From NCBI RefSeq assembly GCF_001669775.1, contig NZ_LXWK01000016.1:186001-250000 (forward strand): 64,000 nucleotides of DNA, in the 5' to 3' direction. The notes under the pieces are model-generated. The model did no database searches and had not been told where the DNA came from. It saw nothing but the letters and a program-made list of their open reading frames with translations. The translations under genes were made by a program, and so were the position numbers. Position 1 is the stretch's first letter. Each line of letters begins with the position of its first letter. This DNA is from Rheinheimera sp. SA_1 (GTDB lineage Bacteria; Pseudomonadota; Gammaproteobacteria; Enterobacterales; Alteromonadaceae). Below are positions 42,285 through 51,533 of the stretch, piece after piece.

Positions 42285-43112
42285 TTAAGAACTAAATACC
42301 GTTTTGACCCGATCTTTGTAACTACGGCTGACCTTCACGGCCTGGCCATTGGTTAACATCAGTTGATGCTCGCCGTTTGGCAACATTTGCAGCTTGGCAA
42401 TGGTATTGACGTTAACGATAGCCGAACGATGCACCCGTACAAACAATCTTGGGTCCAATTCCTGCTCGAGCTCTTTCATGGTGCGACGCAAAATATGGGT
42501 CTGACCGTCATTGGTATGAATGCACATGTAATCGCCGGCTGCGTCGACCCAATCGATGCTACCAACCGGTACCCGGGTAATTTCACCACTGTCTTTAATA
42601 CTAATGGCGTCCGGAAAACGGTCGTTCATCACCGGTTCTTCCTGATCCAGACGTTGCAGAATATTGCCCGCAGCTTCGCCGGTCAGTTTCGCCACGGCTT
42701 CCGCTAATTGGCCTTTGTGACGATGGTCGTCTTCGGCTTCAAAAGCTTTTAATAATTTAAACACAGCTGCACGCAAACGTTCAGTTTCAACAGGCTTTAG
42801 TACATAATCGACGGCGTTAACGTCAAATGCGTTTAATGCGTACTGATCAAATGCCGTGACAAAAATGATGTAAGGCAATTTTACCTGTTGCTGCTGCAGT
42901 GTTTTCAGCACGGCAAAGCCATCCAGCACCGGCATTTCAACATCAAGGAACACCACATCAGGTGACAGCTCCTGGATCGCATGAATCGCTTCTGCACCAT
43001 TGCTGCATTCGCTGACCACCTGTAACTCCGGAAAAGCTGCTAGTCTCATCAGCATACCCTTGCGCGCTAATGGTTCGTCATCCACTACTACAACTTTAAG
43101 CAAGTTCTTCAT
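42285..43112 (-). CDS. LytTR family response regulator
   Basis: The 275-aa protein has a receiver domain (VVVVDDEPLARKGM, phosphoacceptor Asp57 in VVFLDVEMP) and a C-terminal LytTR DNA-binding domain (SIDWVDAAGDYMCIHTNDG, LFVRVHRSAIVN). LytTR regulators bind direct repeats and often control surface or fermentation genes. It overlaps the sensor kinase gene by 17 bases, forming a two-component pair. Target genes are unknown. Confidence 0.92.
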   Translation of the reverse strand: MKNLLKVVVVDDEPLARKGMLMRLAAFPELQVVSECSNGAEAIHAIQELSPDVVFLDVEMPVLDGFAVLKTLQQQQVKLPYIIFVTAFDQYALNAFDVNAVDYVLKPVETERLRAAVFKLLKAFEAEDDHRHKGQLAEAVAKLTGEAAGNILQRLDQEEPVMNDRFPDAISIKDSGEITRVPVGSIDWVDAAGDYMCIHTNDGQTHILRRTMKELEQELDPRLFVRVHRSAIVNVNTIAKLQMLPNGEHQLMLTNGQAVKVSRSYKDRVKTVFSS

Positions 43113-44181
43113 CGTTCAGTTCCACCTCAAACGGGATCCGGATATTCACTTTTACGCCTTGTGGCTGATTATGCGTCAGCACCAACGAAAAGTCTTTGTC
43201 ATAAAGTGCTGCTAAGCGCTCGCGCGTATTGACCAGGCCAACACCACCGCTGTCTTTGGGTAAACCATCATCGATTGGCATGCCAGGGCCATTGTCCGCT
43301 ACTTCAATCAACAAATCATGGCCAAATTTTCGTGCCTTGATGCTGATGGAGCCGCCGGCGGTTTGCGTGGCAACCGCGTATTTTATGGCATTTTCAACTA
43401 AAGGTTGCAAAATCAGGCTTGGCACTAATGCCTGCTCGGTATTACCAGCAATATCAAGTTCAATGGTTAATCGCTCAGTAAACCGGACTTTTTCAATTTC
43501 CAGATACAAATTCGCCGCATAAATTTCCTGCTGCAACGGTACTTTTTTAATCGGGTCTTTATACAGCGAATACCGCAGGAAATCACTGAGCCGGCTTAGC
43601 ATCTTGTTGGCGGTATCGGCTTCGTTAATCAACACCAGGGTCGATATGGCGTTGAGTGTATTGAATAAAAAATGCGGATTTAACTGATAACGCAACATTT
43701 TCAGTTGGGCTTCATGGGCTTTGTTCGAAGCTGTCAATGATTTTTGTTTTTCCTGCTGTAAGGTCTGATAATAGCGAATGCCAAAATACAAGCCACTCCA
43801 GCTGAGCATCACGTAAAAACCAACCGAAGTTTGGCGGAAATACTGGATCCATTCATCTGGCCGATAGCCGTGACGGTAAATTTCCCAGTAGTTGAAATTT
43901 TTGATCACGGTCCAGACGCAGGCCGCGACAAAGGCGACAACCATGATTGACAGAATCATCTGCCAAGGGCTCCAGCTCCAAATGCGCTGATACAAATAGC
44001 GCAGTGGAATGGACAGCAACCAGCCGGCGTATGCATCAAGCAGCACCACAAACAAGTAGGCTTCACGCATTTCCTGGAACAACGATCCCAGGTATCCAAC
44101 GACGGCAAAACCCATCCAACCTAAGGTATGCAGGATCCAGAATTGGCGGTTGCGATCTTCGAAAATTCTTTGCAAGGACAC
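43096..44181 (-). CDS. LytS-type sensor histidine kinase
   Basis: The 361-aa inner-membrane kinase has about four helices in the first 140 residues (WILHTLGWMGFAVVGYLGS, LFVVLLDAYAGWLLSIPL, MILSIMVVAFVAACVWTVI, VGFYVMLSWSGLYFGI). The His_kinase core has His170 in YQLNPHFLFNTLNAI and an ATPase motif DNGPGMPID with GGVGLVNTRERL. The sensor has no periplasmic domain, so it may sense within the membrane. The start is a GTG with weak upstream signal. Confidence 0.9.
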   Translation of the reverse strand: MSLQRIFEDRNRQFWILHTLGWMGFAVVGYLGSLFQEMREAYLFVVLLDAYAGWLLSIPLRYLYQRIWSWSPWQMILSIMVVAFVAACVWTVIKNFNYWEIYRHGYRPDEWIQYFRQTSVGFYVMLSWSGLYFGIRYYQTLQQEKQKSLTASNKAHEAQLKMLRYQLNPHFLFNTLNAISTLVLINEADTANKMLSRLSDFLRYSLYKDPIKKVPLQQEIYAANLYLEIEKVRFTERLTIELDIAGNTEQALVPSLILQPLVENAIKYAVATQTAGGSISIKARKFGHDLLIEVADNGPGMPIDDGLPKDSGGVGLVNTRERLAALYDKDFSLVLTHNQPQGVKVNIRIPFEVELNDEELA

Positions 44182-44348
44182 TTCTCGTTAAAAACTGCGA
44201 CTAAAGACGCAGCGATTATACCAAAGAACCGCTTTCCCCCTGCAGCGTTAAACTCAGTGGCCTCACCGTTAGTCGCAACTTTTGTTGTCAATTCAGTCCA
44301 TAGCCGTAGTCGGCAATGTTGCTGCGACTACCCTGCTTTCCAGGTTTA

Positions 44349-44816
44349 TTAGTACCGGATTCCAAATCGACGCAGAATAAAACCTAAAATCCAGGCCGGG
44401 CCAATCAGCAGGAACTGTAAATCTTTAAAAAATGACGGTTTTTTTCCTTCAATATGATGACCAACAAACTGTAACACCCACATCAGAATAAACAGCAACA
44501 ATGACGCCAGCCACACATCAACACTGACCGCCGATTCAAACCAGCGTAAAAACAACACCACAAAAGCGCTGTAGATAGTCATACCGATACCAATGGCAAA
44601 CGATAAACTGAAATAAAAACCTAACACCGGCAAGCACAATATCAGCGGCCAGTTAATTTGCTGGGTGGCAAAACCGCTGAATGGCATCGGAATTTGCCAC
44701 AACAAGCCAAACACCGTTAAGTAAATTAACGGTACGGCCAAAAAGTGGATTTTTTTGTTGGTGGGATTTTGGTGGCTGACCGCGTACTCGGTAAACCATT
44801 GTTCAATTGTTTTCAT
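44349..44816 (-). CDS. DUF962/Mpo1-like membrane protein
   Basis: The 155-aa protein matches the Mpo1-like (DUF962) family. The N-terminus EYAVSHQNPTNKKIHFLAVPL holds the conserved His-x-Asn-Pro and Lys/His residues, and GHHIEGKKPSFFKDLQFLLIGP lies near the C-terminus. Yeast Mpo1 is an Fe(II) dioxygenase in 2-hydroxy fatty acid oxidation. The bacterial role is not established. About four helices lie between. No linked lipid genes are nearby except the thioesterase downstream. Confidence 0.85.
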   Translation of the reverse strand: MKTIEQWFTEYAVSHQNPTNKKIHFLAVPLIYLTVFGLLWQIPMPFSGFATQQINWPLILCLPVLGFYFSLSFAIGIGMTIYSAFVVLFLRWFESAVSVDVWLASLLLFILMWVLQFVGHHIEGKKPSFFKDLQFLLIGPAWILGFILRRFGIRY

Positions 44817-44881
44817 GGGGACAGCTCTACTAGGCTTTTAATGGTTAGACCACTGTAACTCCCCGCCACAAAAACTACAAC

Positions 44882-45054
44882 TTTACCCTTCATCATTAAA
44901 GCTGCAGGGTTGTTGGCCGCCTTCACTCACTGGAACGCCAGCCCGGCCCGTCACATAGAACAGCTATGCTCCTGGGTCGGGCTGGCGTTCCAGATTCGTT
45001 CAGTTGCCGCGGTTCCACCGTGGCCATTCTGCAACTTCAATGATTTTGGGTAAA
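44882..45054. repeat. Palindromic dispersed repeat, copy 1
   Basis: The outer ends are TTTACCC and GGGTAAA. Inside, TGGAACGCCAGCCCG (44931-44945) and CGGGCTGGCGTTCCA (44978-44992) are perfect 15-bp arms, with a core CATAG...CTATG. Strong similarity to the elements at 52552 and 60925 marks it as a repeat family. A partial second left end follows at about 45060-45085. It lies between two minus-strand genes and has no coding capacity. Confidence 0.8.
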
Positions 45055-45095
45055 CCACTGCATCCTTGAAGCTACAGGGTTGTTGTTGGTGGTTT

Positions 45096-45494
45096 TTATC
45101 CCAGCACCGGTGTTGGTTTGCGGTCTGGCCCTAGTGCGACAAAAGTGAAAGTGCCGGAAATTGCTTTGTGCTGGTCGTCGTTGTACATGTTCTCGACAAA
45201 AATATCGACCAACACCCTGATACTGGTGCGGCCAACATGCTCAATCCGCGCGACTAGTTCAATGATGCTGCCGGCTGGGATCGATTCTTTAAAATCAACT
45301 CTGTCCGATGACACTGTCACCAACGGTTTGCGACAAAAGCGGGTGGCTGCAATAAACGCCGCTTCATCCATCCAGGCCAGCGCTTCGCCACCAAACAAAG
45401 TATTGTGATGATTGGTGCGACCAGGAAACACAGTTTTGGTGACCCTGGTCACCGCATATTCAGTGCGGATGGCAACTAAAGCTTCATTGGACAT
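45096..45494 (-). CDS. Acyl-CoA thioesterase, hotdog fold (YciA-like)
   Basis: The 132-aa protein has the hotdog thioesterase motif TLFGGEALAWMDEAAFIAA, with Asp38 as likely catalytic residue, and SDRVDFKESIPAGSIIEL. Such enzymes hydrolyse acyl-CoAs and act as hexamers. AAGGAG lies six bases before the ATG. It stands alone with the HIT gene upstream separated by a terminator. Confidence 0.88.
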   Translation of the reverse strand: MSNEALVAIRTEYAVTRVTKTVFPGRTNHHNTLFGGEALAWMDEAAFIAATRFCRKPLVTVSSDRVDFKESIPAGSIIELVARIEHVGRTSIRVLVDIFVENMYNDDQHKAISGTFTFVALGPDRKPTPVLG

Positions 45495-45542
45495 TGCAGA
45501 CTCCTTTGGCGCAAAAAGCGCGGATTCTAGTGGGCTTCATCA

Positions 45543-45574
45543 AAAAAGCCAATCAAATCAGCTGCGTTGATTGG
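45543..45574 (-). terminator. Terminator of the HIT gene
   Basis: CCAATCAA (45549-45556) and TTGATTGG (45567-45574) pair; on the minus strand a T-run follows (45548 to 45543). It separates the HIT gene from the thioesterase gene. Confidence 0.82.
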
Positions 45575-45614
45575 TAATATTTTTCGCTGCTAAAAATCGA
45601 TGACGCGGTCGTTG

Positions 45615-45965
45615 TTAACGCGCCAGCATCGCCCCAAGCGGCTTGCCACCGACCAAATGCATATGAATGTGATACACCTCCTGCCCGCCGTGGTCATTAC
45701 AGTTGACGATCAACCGGTAGCCGTCGTCGCTAATGCCCTCTTTCGCCGCCAGTTTGCGCGCCACCGTAAACATTCGGCCAAGCGCCATTTCATGTTGCGG
45801 TTCAACGTCGTTGACGGTTGGGATCAACACATTAGGGACAATCAGAATATGAGTTGGTGTGCGTGGGTGAATATCACGAAATGCGGTGACCAGTTCGTCC
45901 TGATACAACAATTCAGTTGGAATTTCTTGACGGATAATTTTTGAAAAAATGGTTTCTTCGAACAT
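45615..45965 (-). CDS. hinT: HIT family nucleotide-binding hydrolase
   Basis: The 116-aa cytosolic protein has the histidine triad HIHMHL (H99, H101, H103) and the N-terminal [19 protein letters not shown] typical of HinT. HinT cleaves adenosine phosphoramidates and related AMP conjugates. AAAGGACC lies before the ATG. It is divergent from the M61 peptidase gene. Confidence 0.93.
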   Translation of the reverse strand: MFEETIFSKIIRQEIPTELLYQDELVTAFRDIHPRTPTHILIVPNVLIPTVNDVEPQHEMALGRMFTVARKLAAKEGISDDGYRLIVNCNDHGGQEVYHIHMHLVGGKPLGAMLAR

Positions 45966-46034
45966 AGTAAGGTCCTTTTAATCAAGTACTTTGAGTATAT
46001 ACTGACGTTTTTTAGATAACGCCGAGTATAAGTG

Positions 46035-47852
46035 ATGCAACTAGTTGCTTTCCAGCTTTGGATTGAAGATTTAACCGCCCACTTGATTGGGGTTCAGCTG
46101 GATTTTCAGCCACCCGGTACGACTTCAAACGGTACTGCTTCATCTGCTAGCCACGAGCCTATCATATTGCAACTGCCTGCGTGGATCCCAGGCAGTTATC
46201 TGATCCGTAACTTTGCCAGACATCTCGCTGCACTGACCGCCAGTGATCAGGATGGCGGGTTAACCGTCACGGCCATTGATAAACACAGCTGGCAACTACA
46301 AAACCGTGGTTTGCCGATCACCGTTCGTTATCAGCTATATGCCTTTGATTTGTCCGTCCGGGCCTGCTACGTCAACGACCAGGTGGCTGTTATCAATCCG
46401 GCTGCTTGTTGTCTGAGTGTGCAGGGAATGGAGCATTGTCCCCAGCAGGTGACAGTGCTTCCGGTGAGTGGCAAACCGCAATGGCAAGTGGCTACCGGGT
46501 TAACACGGATGGACAATACTACTTTGCTTGGATTTGGCGATTATACGGCTGGTAATTATCAACAACTCATCGACAGCCCGCTGCTGCTGGGCGAGCTCAA
46601 TTATCGCTTTTTTGAGATAGCCGGCGTCTGCCATCATTTGGTATTCGTCGGAGCTGTACTGGCTGATTTAGCGCGGATTGAACAGGATTTAACGCTGATT
46701 TGTCAGCAACAGGCGGCCGTATTTGGCGGATTGCCTGCTGATCTGCACGAATACTGGTTTTTAAACTGGATCGTTGATCAAGGTTATGGTGGTCTCGAGC
46801 ATCATAATTCCACTTTATTGCTATGTAATCGTTATGACCTGCCGAACCCGCAACTGCCGGAAGAACTGAGTGACGATTATCAAAATTATCTGGCACTTTG
46901 CAGCCACGAGTACTTTCACACCTGGTGGGTAAAACGTGCCAAGCCCAGCACTTTTTTGAACTACCAATTAAACAACGAGCAATACACCAGCCAATTGTGG
47001 TTGTATGAAGGGTTTACTTCCTACTACGACGATCTGGCGCTGCTGCGCGCAGGATTAATTCAGCTGCCGCAATACCTGACGACCCTGAGTAAAACCATCA
47101 GCCGGGTCAACCGGGCACCGAGTAATTTAAGGCAAAGCCTGGCGGATAGCAGCTTCACCGCCTGGACTAAGTTTTACCAGCAAGACGAAAACGCCATCAA
47201 TTCAGTGGTCAGTTATTACGGCAAAGGCAGTCTGGTGGCGTTGTGCCTGGATGCGCAGTTGCGGTCAAAGGGATTGTCGCTTGATGGCTTGATGCAGCAA
47301 TGTTGGCAACAATTTGGTGTCAGCGGCGCCGGCAGCGACGAAGAAGGCTTCTTTTTGCAGCTACTGAGTTACTGCAACAGTCCGGACTTAGTCCAAAGTT
47401 GCAGAGCCTGGGTATTGACCACCGAGCCGCTGCCACTGTCTGCATCACTTTCGATACTGGGTATCACGTTACAATGGCGCGCGGCTGAATCGAATAAAGA
47501 TTTATCCGGCCCGGCGCAAGCGCTACAGTCGGTGCGCGATTTTGGTGCTTTATATCAAGCCAATAGCGAAGGTCTGCAAATCAGCGCCGTCCCTATTGGC
47601 TCCGCCGCTTATCAGGCCGGTTTGATGGTGGGCGATTTGCTGATTGCAATCGCTGGTTTTAAAGCAACTGAACAAAACTTTCAGCAACAGTTGCAACGTC
47701 TGCCGCTTGGAGAAAGTGTCCAGCTGCATTATTTCCGCCAACAACGGTTGCTGAGTACAGAACTGCAGTTACAGGCAGCGCCTGAGTTGATTGCCTGGTT
47801 ACAACCTTCTGAAGAAACACCACTGCAACAGCTTTGGTTGGCGGCGCGGTAG
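46035..47852 (+). CDS. M61 family aminopeptidase with PDZ domain
   Basis: The 605-aa protein has the zinc motif HEYFH at 291-295 and Glu325 in LWLYEGFTSYY, the layout of M61 glycyl aminopeptidases. LPAWIPGSYLIRNFARH at 47-63 is a strong family mark of the N-terminal beta domain. A PDZ domain lies at about 510-590 (PIGSAAYQAGLMVGDLLIAIAG). No signal peptide is seen, so it is probably cytosolic. A GTG one codon upstream could also start translation. It is preceded by the divergent hinT. Confidence 0.88.
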   Translation: MQLVAFQLWIEDLTAHLIGVQLDFQPPGTTSNGTASSASHEPIILQLPAWIPGSYLIRNFARHLAALTASDQDGGLTVTAIDKHSWQLQNRGLPITVRYQLYAFDLSVRACYVNDQVAVINPAACCLSVQGMEHCPQQVTVLPVSGKPQWQVATGLTRMDNTTLLGFGDYTAGNYQQLIDSPLLLGELNYRFFEIAGVCHHLVFVGAVLADLARIEQDLTLICQQQAAVFGGLPADLHEYWFLNWIVDQGYGGLEHHNSTLLLCNRYDLPNPQLPEELSDDYQNYLALCSHEYFHTWWVKRAKPSTFLNYQLNNEQYTSQLWLYEGFTSYYDDLALLRAGLIQLPQYLTTLSKTISRVNRAPSNLRQSLADSSFTAWTKFYQQDENAINSVVSYYGKGSLVALCLDAQLRSKGLSLDGLMQQCWQQFGVSGAGSDEEGFFLQLLSYCNSPDLVQSCRAWVLTTEPLPLSASLSILGITLQWRAAESNKDLSGPAQALQSVRDFGALYQANSEGLQISAVPIGSAAYQAGLMVGDLLIAIAGFKATEQNFQQQLQRLPLGESVQLHYFRQQRLLSTELQLQAAPELIAWLQPSEETPLQQLWLAAR

Positions 47853-48203
47853 TTTACTGCGCCGCAGATTTCTCTGAAAATCAGCCAGCCCTTAGCTAAC
47901 CCTTAGTTAACGGCTGGTTGATACCCAACTTGTTTGACATAAATAACCATAGATTTCCTGACACTGCTCACCGACTTCAAATATGTAATTCTTTGGAAAA
48001 GTCTGAGTTAAGTTTAAAAATGTCTCTCGGTAGCATTCTTTCATTTGTATATTTATCAAATAGATATATTTTGCAAACTATCGCAAAACCGCTATCTGCA
48101 TTTTGTTCCACATATGAAGTAGCAAGCTGCAGCTTGTTGGTTCAGATTCTATTGGCAAGCGCAAAATTGGCGCTTTTTTCAACAACAACCGATGGAGTTA
48201 GTT
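47853..48203. other. Intergenic, AT-rich upstream region
   Basis: About 350 bases between the M61 gene and the sorting-tail protein gene. It is AT-rich and likely holds the promoter of the latter. A small frame (47918-48304) runs through it but overlaps the next gene's start and shows no family, so it is not called. Confidence 0.5.
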
Positions 48204-48887
48204 ATGAACAACCAACAAAGGAATATTGGCCAGCGACTGAAAGTTGCGGCCTTGGGTTTGCTGCTGAGTCTCAGCAGTTTTACTGCTGTCGCAGCACCGA
48301 TTGAACTGAATTTTGAAGGTGCCGGTAATGAAAGCCAACTATTGGATTTTTACAATATGGGGACGGATAGCGCGGGTAACAGTGGTAGCAATTATGGTGT
48401 CGGATTTAGCGGCAGTGCCTTGTCCCTGATCGCCGCAGAAGATGGCAGTAGCGGTTTTAGCAATGTGCCGTCAGGTTCGACGGTGCTGTTTTTTGCAGAC
48501 TCAGCAGCCTGGCTCAATATCGCCGCCGGTTTTAGCGGTGGCTTTTCGCTCTATTACAGCTCAGCGCTGGAGGCCGTGATTAACCTTTATGACGGTGAAA
48601 ACGGCAGTGGCAATCTGATAGCAAGCTTAAATATCGGCAATCAATTTGACCGTGATTGTGCCGGCGATTCGTTGTTTTGCAGCTGGAGCCTCGCCAGCGT
48701 GCGGTTTGACGGTACAGTGCGCTCCATCGATTTTTCGGCTGCCAACAATTGGGCGGCTTTTGACAATCTGACTTTGGGGGTGGCTGCTGTTGACGAGATC
48801 CCAAGCCCTACCCCGGCTGCATTGTTTGCAATGCTGTTGATTGTTTGGCGTATCCAGGTCAGGCGCCTACAGCGTTCACCACGTTAA
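48204..48887 (+). CDS. Secreted protein with PEP-CTERM-like sorting tail
   Basis: The 227-aa product has a signal peptide (core LKVAALGLLLSLSSFTAVAA) and a Gly/Ser-rich beta domain with two cysteines (RDCAGDSLFCSW). The C-terminal tail SPTPAALFAMLLIVWRIQVRRLQR has the Pro motif, hydrophobic helix and basic end of PEP-CTERM-like proteins. GGAG lies at good spacing; an ATG four codons upstream is less likely. The domain resembles NF-type PEP-CTERM families but is not recognised in detail. It precedes the pectate lyase by 99 bases on the same strand. Confidence 0.65.
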   Translation: MNNQQRNIGQRLKVAALGLLLSLSSFTAVAAPIELNFEGAGNESQLLDFYNMGTDSAGNSGSNYGVGFSGSALSLIAAEDGSSGFSNVPSGSTVLFFADSAAWLNIAAGFSGGFSLYYSSALEAVINLYDGENGSGNLIASLNIGNQFDRDCAGDSLFCSWSLASVRFDGTVRSIDFSAANNWAAFDNLTLGVAAVDEIPSPTPAALFAMLLIVWRIQVRRLQRSPR

Positions 48888-48986
48888 CTGTCCGCGATGG
48901 TTCGCCGTCAAAAGCAGTTTTCGGTGTATTGCGTGACAAGTTGATACTTAAAAATAAATAACTATAAATCAACAGGATAAAAGACG

Positions 48987-50501
48987 ATGAAATCGACTCA
49001 CTTAATTACCAGCACCCTGTGTGCGCTAAGTTTTGCTACCCTTGCCGCAGATAATCTCGCAATCACCGGACCCGGCGCCGGTTCAGACGGCACCAGTAAA
49101 GGTACCGGCAGTAGTTATGGTTTTGTCAAAGATGGCAACCTCGCCACTTTCTGGCAACCGGCCGGCTCCAGCAATGAGCGGGTATCCGTGAAATGGAGCA
49201 GCGCTATCGCCTTTAATCAGGTGATACTGCGTGAAGAAGGCAATGAAGTCACCAGTTGGCGTTTGGTCAATCACGATACTGGCACCGTATTGGCTGCAGG
49301 CAGCAGCATTGGCGCTGCGTTGAAAGTAAATCTGGGCGAAGTCAGTATGAAAAAGCTGAATTTATTGATCATCACCGCCAATAACGCGCCAAAAATTGCA
49401 GAATTTGAAGTGTATCAAAGTACCGACACCGAAGAGCCTGATCCCATAGATCCTGAACCACCTATTGATCCGGATCCAGAACCGGGTCCTATCACACCAC
49501 CCGTTGGCAATCCGGACGCGACCGGTAAACCAGTTTGGGGAGCCTTTAATGCCTGTGCCAGCAGCCCGCAAGGTTTTGCCAGTTTACAAGGTGGCACCAC
49601 CGGTGGCCTGGGTTTACGTTCAACACGCGTCACTGTCACCACCGGCTCACAGCTGGTCGCAGCACTTAAAAACAAAGATCCAAACCGGCCGTTAACTGTA
49701 CGCGTCAATGGCACTTTAACCATCGCCAATTCCGGCGGCGCCAGCAAGTTTGAAGTGAAAGATATGCGGGACGTCAGCATTATTGGTGTTGGCAATACCG
49801 CCTTGTTAGATGGGATTGGTATTAAAATCTTCCGCGCCGACAACGTAATTATCCGTAACTTAAAAATCCGCAATGTCGACACCGGTGACAAAGACGGCAT
49901 CACTATCGAAGGTCCGGCCCGCAATATCTGGATTGATCACAACGAAATTTCCAACCGATTGGATGTCGATAAAGACCATTTTGATGAACTGGTCAGCGGC
50001 AAAAAAGATATTGATAACGTGACTTTGTCATTTAACTACTTGCATACCAGCTGGAAAACTTCACTGTGGGGCTCCAGTGATACTGACGATTATCAACGCC
50101 GGGTGACTTTCCATCACAACTATTTTGAAAATGTGAATTCACGGCTGCCGTTGTTCCGGTTTGGCCAAAGCCATATCTACAACAACTATTACCGCAATAT
50201 GCTGGAAACCGGCATCAACCCGCGGATGGGGGCGATTATCCGCATTGAAAACAACTTGTTTGAACAAGTGACCAATCCGGTGGTGTCGTTTTATTCAGCG
50301 GCGCTTGGCTATTGGGATACCAGGGACAATCAACTGGTGAATGCAAATTGGGTAGAAAGCCCGGCCGATGGCGTCATTGCCGGTGCGGATATGTTGCCAA
50401 CTGGTGTACTTAACCTGCCTTATGACTACAAAATTGTGCCGACCAATGACGTGAAAAACTTTGTGCTGGCGAATGCTGGTGTGGGGAAATGTCCGTTTTA
50501 A
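48987..50501 (+). CDS. Secreted pectate lyase, family 1 type, with N-terminal discoidin-like domain
   Basis: The 504-aa product has a signal peptide ending after LAA (about residue 21). A beta-sandwich of about 120 residues (DGNLATFWQPAGSSNERVSVKW...) resembles F5/8-type carbohydrate-binding domains. An acidic Pro/Asp/Glu linker follows (about 147-170), then a pectate lyase beta-helix. Catalytic-side features are WIDHNEISN, HTSWKTSLWGSSD, VTFHHNYFENVNSRLPLFRFG with the key Arg, and a final GKCPF. Such enzymes cleave polygalacturonate by beta-elimination with calcium. No other pectin genes are in the window. Confidence 0.88.
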   Translation: MKSTHLITSTLCALSFATLAADNLAITGPGAGSDGTSKGTGSSYGFVKDGNLATFWQPAGSSNERVSVKWSSAIAFNQVILREEGNEVTSWRLVNHDTGTVLAAGSSIGAALKVNLGEVSMKKLNLLIITANNAPKIAEFEVYQSTDTEEPDPIDPEPPIDPDPEPGPITPPVGNPDATGKPVWGAFNACASSPQGFASLQGGTTGGLGLRSTRVTVTTGSQLVAALKNKDPNRPLTVRVNGTLTIANSGGASKFEVKDMRDVSIIGVGNTALLDGIGIKIFRADNVIIRNLKIRNVDTGDKDGITIEGPARNIWIDHNEISNRLDVDKDHFDELVSGKKDIDNVTLSFNYLHTSWKTSLWGSSDTDDYQRRVTFHHNYFENVNSRLPLFRFGQSHIYNNYYRNMLETGINPRMGAIIRIENNLFEQVTNPVVSFYSAALGYWDTRDNQLVNANWVESPADGVIAGADMLPTGVLNLPYDYKIVPTNDVKNFVLANAGVGKCPF

Positions 50502-50548
50502 TTTTATCCTGCGATCTTGCAATATTTTTAGATAAAACAGCTTGATGT

Positions 50549-50579
50549 ACGTTGCTGCTGAGCTTCTCAGCAGCAACGT
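50549..50579. terminator. Perfect 14-bp hairpin between convergent genes
   Basis: ACGTTGCTGCTGAG (50549-50562) pairs with CTCAGCAGCAACGT (50566-50579) across a three-base loop. It lies between the pectate lyase and the QueD-like gene. No T-run follows, but the stem is very stable. Confidence 0.7.
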
Positions 50580-50591
50580 CATGTCGGATCG

Positions 50592-51446
50592 TTAGATAAT
50601 CGCAATAGCGCCTTTCCCAACACCTTCATAAGCAACCACTTTGTAGCTGCCGGCTTCCAGATGTTGCAACTGCGAAGCAATATAATCGGCCAGACATTCC
50701 ACTGTGGTATCACAAGGTACGATTTCACAGTGCGTCGCCGGAATGGTGATTTCAAACTGCCCTTGTGGCGCCTGATACTGGAAACAGTAATCGCCATCCT
50801 TTGGTTGCAAATAACGACATTCGCCAGCTGCTATTTGATCTTCAGCAGTGGCCAGATAAATATCCTGCCAACGCTCGGTCCAGTATTTGTTCAGCCGGGG
50901 TGACAACATGCCGTTTTGATAAATCTCAATGGTTGAGCGGTGACCATGGGCGATACGCTGACAATTACCGTCATGCTTTTTCAGTCCATGACTGTAGTGG
51001 TAGTAAAAACTGGCACTTTTTTCAGCACGCAGCGTAAAAGTTAACTTCTGAACGTTGGTTGGCAGCAAAGGTTTAATCTGCTCAACCAGAAATGCCGCGA
51101 CACTTTGTTCATTGATGGCAAGAGTATCGATAGCAACGTGCGCCTCTGAGGGCGATGCAATTTGAATCGTCCCCCGCTCACTATGCCAATGCAAAATATC
51201 GGTGTGCTGCTCGCTACGGTGCGTCAGACAAGACGCTTGGGCTGGGTAAGCCAGTTTATGATCAACCAGCTGATCGATGGCTTTTTTAATCACTTTTTTG
51301 ACACTGCCAAAATCAAACACCATCGAAGTCGCGTCTAAATCGCCCTGCAACTCAACATCAACGATATAGCTTTCACCAAGTAACCCTCGTTGCTGACATA
51401 AATAGGAAAAATCGATGACGGTTAAATCGCGGACAAATAAAATCAT
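50592..51446 (-). CDS. QueD/PTPS-like protein, two-domain form
   Basis: The 284-aa protein resembles 6-carboxytetrahydropterin synthase. The family's zinc and catalytic part lies in the second half: SFYYHYSHGLKKHDGNCQRIAHGH, with His ligands and Cys. The usual partner motif GMVxDFxxLK...DH is in the first half (SMVFDFGSVKKVIKKAIDQLVDHKL). Thus it looks like two PTPS-like repeats each keeping different motifs, instead of the normal 120-aa enzyme. A role in queuosine or folate-related pterin chemistry is plausible but not proven. No other queuosine genes are nearby. Confidence 0.72.
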   Translation of the reverse strand: MILFVRDLTVIDFSYLCQQRGLLGESYIVDVELQGDLDATSMVFDFGSVKKVIKKAIDQLVDHKLAYPAQASCLTHRSEQHTDILHWHSERGTIQIASPSEAHVAIDTLAINEQSVAAFLVEQIKPLLPTNVQKLTFTLRAEKSASFYYHYSHGLKKHDGNCQRIAHGHRSTIEIYQNGMLSPRLNKYWTERWQDIYLATAEDQIAAGECRYLQPKDGDYCFQYQAPQGQFEITIPATHCEIVPCDTTVECLADYIASQLQHLEAGSYKVVAYEGVGKGAIAII

Positions 51447-51533
51447 GGTGGACTCGGCTGGTCAAAAAGATGGCGGCATTATACGGCAACTGGCGCGGTA
51501 TATTAAGTCACTCGTGATTTAGCACTTATAAAA

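Noticed and set aside
47918-48304. 128-codon plus-strand frame
   Set aside because: It overlaps the start of the sorting-tail gene in another frame and contains no recognisable domain.
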